Made by a program: the position numbers and the translations under genes. From Muribaculaceae bacterium (GTDB taxonomy: Bacteria; Bacteroidota; Bacteroidia; Bacteroidales; Muribaculaceae): 51,346 bases of DNA. The DNA lies in assembly GCA_029062005.1 (NCBI GenBank), contig JAIDQZ010000119.1, positions 1-51,346 on the forward strand, written 5' to 3'. Positions 8,256 through 16,004 of this stretch are shown here, one piece after another; the stretch's first letter is position 1; each line of letters starts with the position of its first letter. Below the pieces are notes generated by a model, which did no database searches, was not told the DNA's origin, and was given only the letters and a program-made list of their open reading frames with translations.

Positions 8256-9194
8256 ATGAGCAGAATAAATACAAGGACAATACTCTTGTCTCTGATTCTG
8301 ATGGGAACGACATTAACTGTCTCCGCACAGGAAACCAATGACTCTACAGCTTTACTGGATACTGGTGTCATGTATGTGGAACCTTTGTTCGAGTATCCCA
8401 TGGCACCGGAGGAACTTTCTTCATTCACTGATAAATGTGATTGGTTGGCAGAGAATTTCTGGAATAATCTGAATCTCAAGAAGCAGGATGCGGTAGATCA
8501 GGCAAAACTTAATCATGCATTCAATGTGTATGCCACTACAATTCAGTATGCCACGAAGGATAAGGTTACATCATCTGTCGACAAACTGATGAAAAGCCTG
8601 CAGAAGAATCCGATGCTTCTGTATCAGATGACAAAAGCGGCGGAAGAGACGATCTACGGTCCGCGGGCGGAATTCTGGATTGATGAGTTGTATGTGAGAA
8701 TCCTGAAATCAGCCCTGATGAATAAGAAGTTTCCCAAATCCAAAAGGGCGAGGTATGAACTTCAGCTGAAGCAGCTTGAACATTCCATGGCAGGAGAAAC
8801 TCCGAATAACTTCGAATTCACAAGGTCAAATGGCGAACCTGCCAGATATTTCCCCATGTCGACACCTACGATCATAATATTCGGCGATCCTGATTGTGGG
8901 GATTGCAGGATGGCTAAACTGCGTATGCAGGCAAATGTGGCTTTCAATAAGGCTGTGACTGACGGTAAGATAAATGTCCTTTTCATTATTCCTGATCCTG
9001 AAGAAGGGTGGGAAACGAAGACCGCTGATTTTCCTGCACACTGGACAGTGGGAGCATCAGATTCCGTTTCAGATCTATATGATATTCGTGATATCCCTGA
9101 AGTATATGTGATTGGCTCGGATGGCAAGATAGCTGCAAAGCATGTCACGACAATGCAGGCTTTGGATCGTGCACTCTCTTTGATTAATGAATAA
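8256..9194 (+). CDS. Secreted DUF5106 / thioredoxin-like protein
   Basis: A 312-residue exported protein with a signal peptide (residues 1-24, ending VSAQ). The helical first half (about 40-180) matches the Bacteroidetes DUF5106 region often found before thioredoxin-like domains. The second half (about 195-310) is thioredoxin-like: TIIIFGDPDCGDCRMAKL gives a CxxC at C214/C217, and IPEVYVIGSDGKI supplies the cis-proline strand. It is probably a periplasmic thiol-disulfide protein. The downstream DoxX-like membrane protein, 23 nt away, is a plausible electron-transfer partner; this pairing is inferred from position. Confidence 0.85.
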   Translation: MSRINTRTILLSLILMGTTLTVSAQETNDSTALLDTGVMYVEPLFEYPMAPEELSSFTDKCDWLAENFWNNLNLKKQDAVDQAKLNHAFNVYATTIQYATKDKVTSSVDKLMKSLQKNPMLLYQMTKAAEETIYGPRAEFWIDELYVRILKSALMNKKFPKSKRARYELQLKQLEHSMAGETPNNFEFTRSNGEPARYFPMSTPTIIIFGDPDCGDCRMAKLRMQANVAFNKAVTDGKINVLFIIPDPEEGWETKTADFPAHWTVGASDSVSDLYDIRDIPEVYVIGSDGKIAAKHVTTMQALDRALSLINE

Positions 9195-9217
9195 TCTGAT
9201 CAAGACCAGAAACTATT

Positions 9218-9727
9218 ATGGACAGACATAAAGTGCTTGATCTTCCAAGAAAGATCTACGTAACAACCACGGGTTACAGTTATACTCACCTCGGACGTCT
9301 CTTCCTGCGACTTTTTGTCGGGATCATGCTTCTTCAGTTTGGTATCCGCCAGCTGAATGATGCTGAAATTATCTGCAGCTCGTTCCCGTCGGTAATGGGG
9401 TTGCCTCCCGAAATATCAATGTGGACAATGATTTGCATTGAAATCGGATGCAGTCTTTTCATAATGGCAGGATTTCTTACAAGGATAATGATAATACCGC
9501 CATTTATAGCGATGTCTGTGGCTGAATATTATCTGCTGCATGATGTGGTCTCTACGGCTGCCTACAGATTGAGTTGGGAACAGCCGGGTTATCTTCCGAT
9601 TATGTTTCTTGGGATCTACTTCTTTCTCATTCTTGTCGGTCCCGGAAAGATATCGGTAGATTATTTTCTATCTCTTCATCTGTTGCATTCCACCGACAGC
9701 AGTGAGGATGAACTGGAAGAGGTGTGA
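9218..9727 (+). CDS. DoxX-family inner-membrane protein
   Basis: A 169-residue membrane protein with four hydrophobic segments (about residues 25-42, 67-85, 90-108 and 128-150) and the DoxX/MauE-like pattern 'HLGRLFLRLFVGIMLLQFGIRQL' followed by 'GLPPEISMWTMICIEIGCSLFIMAGFLTR'. Family members are thought to take part in quinone- or thiol-linked redox reactions at the membrane. It directly follows the exported thioredoxin-like gene. Confidence 0.85.
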   Translation: MDRHKVLDLPRKIYVTTTGYSYTHLGRLFLRLFVGIMLLQFGIRQLNDAEIICSSFPSVMGLPPEISMWTMICIEIGCSLFIMAGFLTRIMIIPPFIAMSVAEYYLLHDVVSTAAYRLSWEQPGYLPIMFLGIYFFLILVGPGKISVDYFLSLHLLHSTDSSEDELEEV

Positions 9728-9767
9728 GGAATTGCAAGAAGAGTTAAACTGTTAATACATACAAGAA

Positions 9768-10877
9768 TTGAAAATTGCTGTATTGATATCGGGAGGTGTG
9801 GACAGTGCTGTGACTGTCGACCGTCTTTACAGGCAGGGGCATGATCTGCACTTGTTCTATATCCGGATAGGAATGGACAATGATGAGGGAGACTGCGCTG
9901 CAGAGGAGGATATTGAGATATGTACTCTCATAGCTAAAAAATATGCTCTTCCGTTTGATGTGGTTTCACTCCATGAAGAATATTGGGAGTATGTGATGCA
10001 GTATGTGCTGCGCACCGTGAAGGAAGGACTGACTCCCCATCCTGACATCATGTGCAATAAGATAATCAAGTTCGGATTTTTTGAGCAGAGATGGGGAAAG
10101 AATTTTGACAAGACAGCTACAGGTCATTATGCAAAAGTGCTTGAGAAGGATGGTAGATATTGGCTTGCCACGGCTCCCGATCCCGTTAAGGATCAGACTG
10201 ATTTCCTTGCCCAGATAAGTTATGATCAGCTCAGCCACATTCTTTTCCCTCTTGGCGACATGACTAAAGAGGAAGTGAGGGAGGCTGCGAGAAATGCCAA
10301 TCTTCCGAATGCATCAAGAAAGGACAGTCAGGGAATATGCTTTCTTGGTAAAATAGACTACAGTGATTTTCTTGAGCGACAGATAGGCACCAAGACCGGT
10401 CCGGTGATCGAGATAGAGACTGGGAAAAAGATAGGTGAGCACAAGGGATATTGGTTCTATACCATCGGGCAGAGGAAAGGTCTTGGACTTGGTGGAGGTC
10501 CCTGGTTTGTAGTCAGAAAGAATATCCGTGATAATGTCATCTACGTGAGCCACGGATATGAAACCCGGCTTCAATACGGGCGTTCGATTGCAATGGATGA
10601 AGTGGATTGGATCACTGTTGATCCGTTTGACTATGACGGATTTGAGAAAGAGGAAAGAGGTGGACTAAAAGTTTCTTTCAAGACACGCCATACTCCGGAG
10701 TTTCTTTGCGGGGTGCTCAGAAAGTCTGCTGAATCTGGATATGTGCTTGAATCGGATAAGGATGTCCAGGGGATAGCTCCCGGTCAATATTGCATTGTAT
10801 ATACTCCTGACCGCAAGGTCTGTCTCGGATCTGGTATGATTGTAAAATCAAAAGAATCAAAAAGAAATGGAAAATGA
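9768..10877 (+). CDS. mnmA: tRNA-specific 2-thiouridylase
   Basis: A 369-residue enzyme that thiolates U34 in the wobble position of tRNA-Lys, -Glu and -Gln using ATP and a persulfide sulfur. The PP-loop SGGVDSA is at residues 8-14. The catalytic Cys is in PDIMCNK (about residue 100) and the second in SQGICFLG (about 199); TGHYAK and YTIGQRKGLGLGG are typical MnmA strings. No ATG lies in a suitable place: the frame runs back to a stop at 9753 and the only sensible initiator is TTG at 9768, which gives the conserved MKIAVLISGG start. Its 3' end overlaps the next gene by 11 nt. Confidence 0.95.
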   Translation: MKIAVLISGGVDSAVTVDRLYRQGHDLHLFYIRIGMDNDEGDCAAEEDIEICTLIAKKYALPFDVVSLHEEYWEYVMQYVLRTVKEGLTPHPDIMCNKIIKFGFFEQRWGKNFDKTATGHYAKVLEKDGRYWLATAPDPVKDQTDFLAQISYDQLSHILFPLGDMTKEEVREAARNANLPNASRKDSQGICFLGKIDYSDFLERQIGTKTGPVIEIETGKKIGEHKGYWFYTIGQRKGLGLGGGPWFVVRKNIRDNVIYVSHGYETRLQYGRSIAMDEVDWITVDPFDYDGFEKEERGGLKVSFKTRHTPEFLCGVLRKSAESGYVLESDKDVQGIAPGQYCIVYTPDRKVCLGSGMIVKSKESKRNGK

Positions 10878-11496
10878 ATTGGTACGGCTCAATATAGTCG
10901 GAATCACATATAATCAGATAGAAAACGGAATGTATGCGATGGTGCTTGAAGATGAATACGGTGGCCGCCGGCTTCCTATCATCATCGGATACAATGAGGC
11001 GCAGTCTATAGAATGCCTTCTTCAGAAGATAAAGACTCCGCGTCCGTTGACCCATGAATTTACGTCTGAAATACTCGATTCTTTCGGAATAAGCATAGAA
11101 TCTATTGTCATCAAGCAGCTTGACAACGGTATATTTACTGCTGACGTGAGCCTTGTGAGAGGAGATGAAAGACATGTGCTCGATGCGAGGTCGAGCGATG
11201 CCATAGCTCTTGCCATGCGCGCAAAGGCTCCGATATATACGTCTCGCTCCCTTCTTGACAGATGCGGTATAGAGAAAGAGTCAGTTGGTCCGAAAATCCA
11301 GTCTGTTGCTGCAAGACAATCGATTCCGGCACGCCAGGCAATCGAGAGAGTTATGAATCCTGAATCTCATAGTTATGAAGATGAATCAGACGACAGTCTG
11401 ATGCATATGATGGAGCAGGCTGTCAAAGACGAAGATTACGAAAAAGCCGGAGAGATAAAATTGGAAATTGAAAGACGGCGCGGAAGTGCGGAATGA
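10867..11496 (+). CDS. Bifunctional-nuclease (DUF151) protein with UVR motif
   Basis: A 209-residue protein. Residues about 1-135 are the bifunctional nuclease domain (DUF151), with RRLPIIIGYNEAQSI and DARSSDAIALAMRAKAPIY as signatures. Residues about 175-205 form a UvrB/UvrC-like coiled motif (QAVKDEDYEKAGEIKLEIERR). The two-part layout is common in Bacteroidetes. Members may have nuclease activity, but the cellular role is unclear. The start overlaps the end of mnmA by 11 nt, indicating translational coupling. Confidence 0.9.
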   Translation: MENELVRLNIVGITYNQIENGMYAMVLEDEYGGRRLPIIIGYNEAQSIECLLQKIKTPRPLTHEFTSEILDSFGISIESIVIKQLDNGIFTADVSLVRGDERHVLDARSSDAIALAMRAKAPIYTSRSLLDRCGIEKESVGPKIQSVAARQSIPARQAIERVMNPESHSYEDESDDSLMHMMEQAVKDEDYEKAGEIKLEIERRRGSAE

Positions 11497-11508
11497 AATA
11501 CCGACGAC

Positions 11509-11988
11509 ATGAGCAGGAAAAACGACAGGATAGAAACTCTGATAGAGATAATCAAGAATAATAATGTAGGGAGTCAGGAAGAATTGCTTAGGTTGCTTGC
11601 CGATAAGGGTATCTTTGTGACTCAGGCGACTCTATCCAGAGATCTCAAAATGCTGAAGACGACGAAAGTCCCTCTTGAGCATGGTGATTATGCATATATG
11701 CTTCCGGATGCAAGAACAGCGAGAATATCTACAGGAAGCGGTCGCCAGAAGGCTGATTTGTCACGACGTGGCGAGAATGGACTGATCTCACTTGAATTTT
11801 CCGGTAATATCGGTGTCATGCTCACGAGAAACGGTTATGCTTCCGGAATCGCATATGATATAGACATGCTGAACGCACCTGAGATTGCCGGCACGATAGC
11901 AGGTGCAAACACAGTGTTTATAGTGCTCAGGGAAGGTGTCACTCACGACAAGGCTACAGAGGTATTGTCTATGATTCTTCCATTATAA
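11509..11988 (+). CDS. argR: Arginine repressor
   Basis: A 159-residue ArgR-family regulator: a winged-helix N-terminus (residues 1-70, with the recognition region 'GIFVTQATLSRDLKML') and a C-terminal oligomerisation and arginine-binding domain (residues 85-158, with GVMLTRNGYASGIAYDID and 'IAGTIAGANTVFIVLR'). ArgR hexamers bind arginine and control arginine synthesis or breakdown. It is followed 21 nt later by an ArgC-like gene and, two genes on, by arginine decarboxylase, so the local context is arginine and polyamine metabolism. Confidence 0.95.
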   Translation: MSRKNDRIETLIEIIKNNNVGSQEELLRLLADKGIFVTQATLSRDLKMLKTTKVPLEHGDYAYMLPDARTARISTGSGRQKADLSRRGENGLISLEFSGNIGVMLTRNGYASGIAYDIDMLNAPEIAGTIAGANTVFIVLREGVTHDKATEVLSMILPL

Positions 11989-12009
11989 ATGTAAATTTGC
12001 AGATACACT

Positions 12010-12930
12010 ATGATAAGAGTTGGTATAGCCGGTGCGGACACTGCCATGGCAGGTGAATTGATCAGGATTCTTGTCAATCATCCTGATGTGGAGTTGACAA
12101 GTGCGTTTGCTCCCGGCAAGGTCGGTCGTACAGTGGCATCTGTCCATCATGGGCTGGCAGGAGAATGTGATCTGGAATTTTCACCGGATATCAATCCTCA
12201 GAAACTTGACGTGATATTCATTGATGCTCATTCGGATGTAGCTGACAGATTCAGGATGAATACCGATCGTTGGCCGGATCTCAGGATAATTGATATGTCG
12301 CATTGTCCGTCACTTGATTTTGAGGCTCTTGATATGGCTTATGGATTGCCGGAAATCAATCGTAAACAGCTTGTGCGTGGATGCAAGAGGGCAGTGGTGC
12401 CCAGATCCGTGGCTGCCGCAGCCATAATAGGGCTTTATCCTCTTGCGCGCCACCTTTTGTTGAAAGGAGACATCACTGTGTCTTATGCCTGTCCTGCCGA
12501 TATAGACACTGTAGAAAAAACTGGTATGGTACGTCAGGAGATACTTCATGTGCTTAGGAAGACTCAGAATTCTTTTGACGGTGATATAATCATGCGTCGT
12601 ATTGACGAAGATGTGTCCGACAGAGGTCTGAAGGTAGTGGTGGAGGTTCCATGTGTATTGGATATAAATGAAATATTCAGGGTTTTCGATCACTGCTACG
12701 ATGATCATAATTTCACGTTTATGGTGTCGAGTTCGGTGCCGGGCTATGAAGTTGAGGGAACGCAGAAGACACTTGTCACTCTTCAGAAACTGACTCCTGA
12801 AAGTCTGACCGTAACAGTTGTCGCCGACAGCCGCATGCGTGGAGGTGCAGGCGATGCAGTGCATATAATGAATCTTCTTTTCGGTCTGCACGAGAAAACA
12901 GGTCTTTATCTTAAGGCACATAAGTTTTGA
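12010..12930 (+). CDS. Degenerate ArgC-like protein (N-acetyl-gamma-glutamyl-phosphate reductase fold)
   Basis: A 306-residue protein with the ArgC layout: an N-terminal NAD(P)-binding fold (MIRVGIAGADTAMAGELIRILVNHP), the YGLPEINR strand at 111-118, and the C-terminal 'MRGGAGDAVHIMNLLFGL' segment matching the 'LLKGASGQAVHNMNLMF' of real ArgC. The catalytic region is changed. Where ArgC has ANPGCF/YPT, this protein reads VVPRSVAA, putting S133 at the cysteine position. The following glycine-rich 'STGAG' loop is missing, and the 'HQHVPEI' His is replaced (GMVRQEI, about 172-178). It is unlikely to be an active reductase; regulatory or structural roles are possible. The frame is intact and conserved-looking, so it is not an obvious pseudogene. 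Confidence 0.8.
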   Translation: MIRVGIAGADTAMAGELIRILVNHPDVELTSAFAPGKVGRTVASVHHGLAGECDLEFSPDINPQKLDVIFIDAHSDVADRFRMNTDRWPDLRIIDMSHCPSLDFEALDMAYGLPEINRKQLVRGCKRAVVPRSVAAAAIIGLYPLARHLLLKGDITVSYACPADIDTVEKTGMVRQEILHVLRKTQNSFDGDIIMRRIDEDVSDRGLKVVVEVPCVLDINEIFRVFDHCYDDHNFTFMVSSSVPGYEVEGTQKTLVTLQKLTPESLTVTVVADSRMRGGAGDAVHIMNLLFGLHEKTGLYLKAHKF

Positions 12931-13007
12931 AGTGCCAGGCATCAAGATCCATGAATGAAATTATTGTTCGAAAGTGGAGCGTATCGGTCGATTAAAATGT
13001 GACGTAT

Positions 13008-13325
13008 ATGAGCGTAAACAAAGTTATACTTATAGGTAATGTCGGAGGGGATCCGGAGGTGAGATATCCGGAGAAGGATTTCCCTGTGGCGTACTTTTCT
13101 CTTGCCACCAATGAGATACGTGGTAATTCGGAAGTGACTGAATGGCATAATATCGTGATGACTGGAGAAAATGCACGTTATGCGGAGCGATATGTAAGAA
13201 AGGGCATGAAACTATATGTAGAGGGTTCATTGCGCACGAGACAATACACCGATAAATTCAACATTGTCCGGAAAAGGACAGAGATATATGCCGGGTTGTT
13301 TGAGATCCTCGGAAGATCTCAGTGA
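13008..13325 (+). CDS. ssb: Short single-stranded DNA-binding protein
   Basis: A 105-residue SSB with a complete OB fold: MSVNKVILIGNVGGDPEVRY, 'FSLATNE', 'WHNIVMTGENARYAERYVRKGMKLYVEGSLRTRQY' and 'IYAGLFEILG'. It ends right after the OB fold (ILGRSQ) and has neither the flexible linker nor the acidic DDDxPF tip that normal SSBs use to recruit repair proteins. It may be an accessory SSB. A GTG at 12999 is in frame, but ATG 13008 gives the conserved start. Confidence 0.88.
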   Translation: MSVNKVILIGNVGGDPEVRYPEKDFPVAYFSLATNEIRGNSEVTEWHNIVMTGENARYAERYVRKGMKLYVEGSLRTRQYTDKFNIVRKRTEIYAGLFEILGRSQ

Positions 13326-13353
13326 AAATATTAAAGAAAATAACTATATACAG

Positions 13354-15252
13354 ATGAGGAAGTGGAGAATAGAGGACTCAAGTGAGCTCTATAATATTCA
13401 GGGATGGGGGCTTACCTATTTTAGCATCAATGATAAGGGGCATGTGCAGGTGACTCCCAAGGCTGGGTATGCGCCGGTGGATATCCGTCAGGTTCTTGAC
13501 GAACTCAAGCTTCGCGATATTTCAGCTCCGATGTTGCTCAGGTTTCCGGATATACTTGACGACAGGATTCGGAAGATCACGAATTGCTTTAAGAACGCAA
13601 GCACCGAATATAAATTTGAAGGACAGAGTTATCTCGTATATCCTATCAAGGTTAACCAGATGCGTCAGGTCGTGGAGGAGATCGTGAGTCATGGAAATAA
13701 ATATAATATAGGTCTTGAAGCAGGCTCAAAACCTGAACTGCATGCGGTCCTTGCTGTAAATACACACGAGAAATCCCTTGTGGTGTGCAACGGTTATAAG
13801 GACGAGGACTATGTGGAGCTTGCCCTTCTTGCACAGAAGATGGGACGAAGGATATATCTTGTAGTGGAAAAACTTAATGAGCTACGGCTTATCCTTAAAG
13901 TGGCGAAACGCCTTAAAGTGGATCCAAATATAGGTATCCGTATAAAGCTGACTTCTGCCGGAAGCGGAAAATGGGAGGAATCAGGCGGCGATGTGAGCAA
14001 GTTCGGACTTAACTCAAGTGAACTTCTTGATGCTCTTGAGTTTCTTGAAAAAAACAAGATGAATAGCTGCCTGAAGCTTATTCATTTCCATATAGGAAGT
14101 CAGATCACGAAGATACGCCGTATTAAGAATGCCCTAAGAGAGGCTATGCAGTTCTACGTTCAGTTGTCAAAATCCGGTTTTGACATAGATTTTGTAGATA
14201 TAGGCGGAGGTCTTGGAGTGGATTATGACGGCACACGTTCTTCATCCGGTGAAAACTCGATGAATTACTCCATCCAGGAATATGCAAATGATGCAGTGTC
14301 GGCTCTTGTAGATGTCTGTAGAAAAAACAATCTCCGGCAGCCGAACATTATCACGGAATCGGGTAGATCCATGACTGCACATCACTCGGTGTTGATTATT
14401 GAGACTCTGGAGACCACTCAGCTTCCGATTTGGAATGATAATGAGGAACTTCCCGAAGGTGCTCACGAACTTACTCATGAACTCTATAATATCTGGGATA
14501 AAATAGATTCCTCGCGTGTGTTTGAAGATTGGCATGATGCTCTCCAGATACGTGAGGAGGCGCTTGAACTGTTCAGTCTCGGACTTCTCGATCTTACTAC
14601 ACGCGCTCAGATTGAGAAGTTGTTCTGGAGTGTGGCGAGAGATGTGCATGATATCACCAGGAGCATGAAGCATCCACCTGAAGAATTGCGGAAGGTGGCA
14701 CGAATGCTTCCCGAAAAATATTTCTGCAATTTCTCTTTGTTCCAGTCTCTTCCTGACACATGGGCTATCGATCAGATGTTCCCGACAATGCCGATTAGCC
14801 GGCTGGATGAAAAGCCTACACGTGAATGTACTATTCAGGATGTGACATGTGACTCTGACGGGAAAATCAATCGTTTTGTCGCTCCTCAGGGTGTAAGCCA
14901 TTCGCTGCCTGTGCATCAGCTGAAGCCTGGAGAACCCTATTATATAGGAGTTTTTCTTGTAGGAGCTTATCAGGAGATTCTCGGCGATCTTCACAATCTG
15001 TTTGGTGATACAGCTGCGGTTCATATCACTTGCGATAAGGACGGTTATGAAATCGAGCAGGTCATTGACGGTGAGCCGGTGGCTGATGTTCTTGATTATG
15101 TGGAATATAATCCGAAGAAATTAGTCAGAAATCTTGAGACATGGGTGTCTAAATCCATGAAAGCAGGAAAGATTACTGCAGAGGAAGGTCGTCAGTTCCT
15201 CAATATCTACAAGTCAGGTCTATACGGAATAACTTATCTTGAAAGATATTGA
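13354..15252 (+). CDS. speA: Biosynthetic arginine decarboxylase
   Basis: A 632-residue PLP enzyme of the alanine-racemase fold that converts arginine to agmatine, the first step of one polyamine route. The PLP lysine is in SYLVYPIKVNQMRQV, the barrel carries 'HFHIGSQITKI' and 'VDIGGGLGVDYDG', and the C-terminal barrel has 'GVFLVGAYQEILGDLHNLFGDT'. The frame is open from 13264, but that would overlap ssb by 62 nt; ATG 13354 begins the conserved MRKWRIEDSSELYNIQGWG. It is 28 nt after ssb, and its stop overlaps the start of truA by one base. Confidence 0.95.
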   Translation: MRKWRIEDSSELYNIQGWGLTYFSINDKGHVQVTPKAGYAPVDIRQVLDELKLRDISAPMLLRFPDILDDRIRKITNCFKNASTEYKFEGQSYLVYPIKVNQMRQVVEEIVSHGNKYNIGLEAGSKPELHAVLAVNTHEKSLVVCNGYKDEDYVELALLAQKMGRRIYLVVEKLNELRLILKVAKRLKVDPNIGIRIKLTSAGSGKWEESGGDVSKFGLNSSELLDALEFLEKNKMNSCLKLIHFHIGSQITKIRRIKNALREAMQFYVQLSKSGFDIDFVDIGGGLGVDYDGTRSSSGENSMNYSIQEYANDAVSALVDVCRKNNLRQPNIITESGRSMTAHHSVLIIETLETTQLPIWNDNEELPEGAHELTHELYNIWDKIDSSRVFEDWHDALQIREEALELFSLGLLDLTTRAQIEKLFWSVARDVHDITRSMKHPPEELRKVARMLPEKYFCNFSLFQSLPDTWAIDQMFPTMPISRLDEKPTRECTIQDVTCDSDGKINRFVAPQGVSHSLPVHQLKPGEPYYIGVFLVGAYQEILGDLHNLFGDTAAVHITCDKDGYEIEQVIDGEPVADVLDYVEYNPKKLVRNLETWVSKSMKAGKITAEEGRQFLNIYKSGLYGITYLERY

Positions 15253-15998
15253 TGTGTCGCTATTTCATTCGATTGGGATATAGAGGGGCGCCGTTTCATG
15301 GCTGGCAGATACAGCCGAATGCGGTGAGTGTTCAGGAAGAAGTTGAAAAAGCTTTTACCACCGTACTTCGTGTTCCGGTATCGGTAGTCGGTGCCGGACG
15401 CACCGATACCGGAGTCAATGCACGCACCATGTATGCCCATTTCGATTTTGATGGCGATTTGCCGGATAAGGATAGACTGTTGGTTTCCCTCAATCGTCTT
15501 GTAGGAAAGGATATAGCTATCCATGACATTATCAGCGTGCCGGATGGTTCGCATGCGAGGTTTGATGCCACCGAGCGCACATATAAGTATTTTGTTACAT
15601 TTGAGAAAACACCGTTTTTCTACCCTCTATCCTGGTATTGTCCCGGCAGGCTTGATATCGGCAGGATGAATGAAGCTGCCGGATTGCTGATGGAAACAGA
15701 TGATTTTACTTCTTTCGCAAAACTTCATAGTGATGCAAAGACTAATATCTGCAAGGTAAAGCATGCCAAATGGACTATGGAGGGAGATTCGGTTGCGGTA
15801 TTCACCGTCACTGCCGACCGATTTTTGAGGAATATGGTCAGGGCTCTGGTAGGTACACTTGTCGATGTCGGTCGCGGGAAGTTGACTGTTGACCAATTCA
15901 AGGATATAATCGAGAAAAAAAACCGTTGTTCAGCCGGGCAGTCCATGCCTGGAGAGGCACTGTTTTTGTGGGATGTTAAATATGACTATATTAAGTGA
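15252..15998 (+). CDS. truA: tRNA pseudouridine(38-40) synthase
   Basis: A 248-residue TruA enzyme that isomerises uridines 38-40 in the anticodon arm. The catalytic Asp is in GAGRTDTGVNA (about residue 53), preceded by the N-terminal strand YFIRLGYRGAPFHGWQ. 'FLRNMVRALVGTLVDVGRGK' is the typical C-terminal helix. The ATG at 15252 overlaps the speA stop as TGATG, a translational-coupling arrangement, and is preferred over TTG at 15249. Confidence 0.95.
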   Translation: MCRYFIRLGYRGAPFHGWQIQPNAVSVQEEVEKAFTTVLRVPVSVVGAGRTDTGVNARTMYAHFDFDGDLPDKDRLLVSLNRLVGKDIAIHDIISVPDGSHARFDATERTYKYFVTFEKTPFFYPLSWYCPGRLDIGRMNEAAGLLMETDDFTSFAKLHSDAKTNICKVKHAKWTMEGDSVAVFTVTADRFLRNMVRALVGTLVDVGRGKLTVDQFKDIIEKKNRCSAGQSMPGEALFLWDVKYDYIK

Positions 15999-16004
15999 TA
16001 AGCC

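Noticed and set aside
12310..12945. 211-codon open frame antisense to the ArgC-like gene
   Set aside because: No homology pattern or start context; the plus-strand frame has clear ArgC family features.
13264..13353. Upstream extension of speA to an earlier start overlapping ssb
   Set aside because: The extension has no SpeA-like sequence; ATG 13354 matches the family start.
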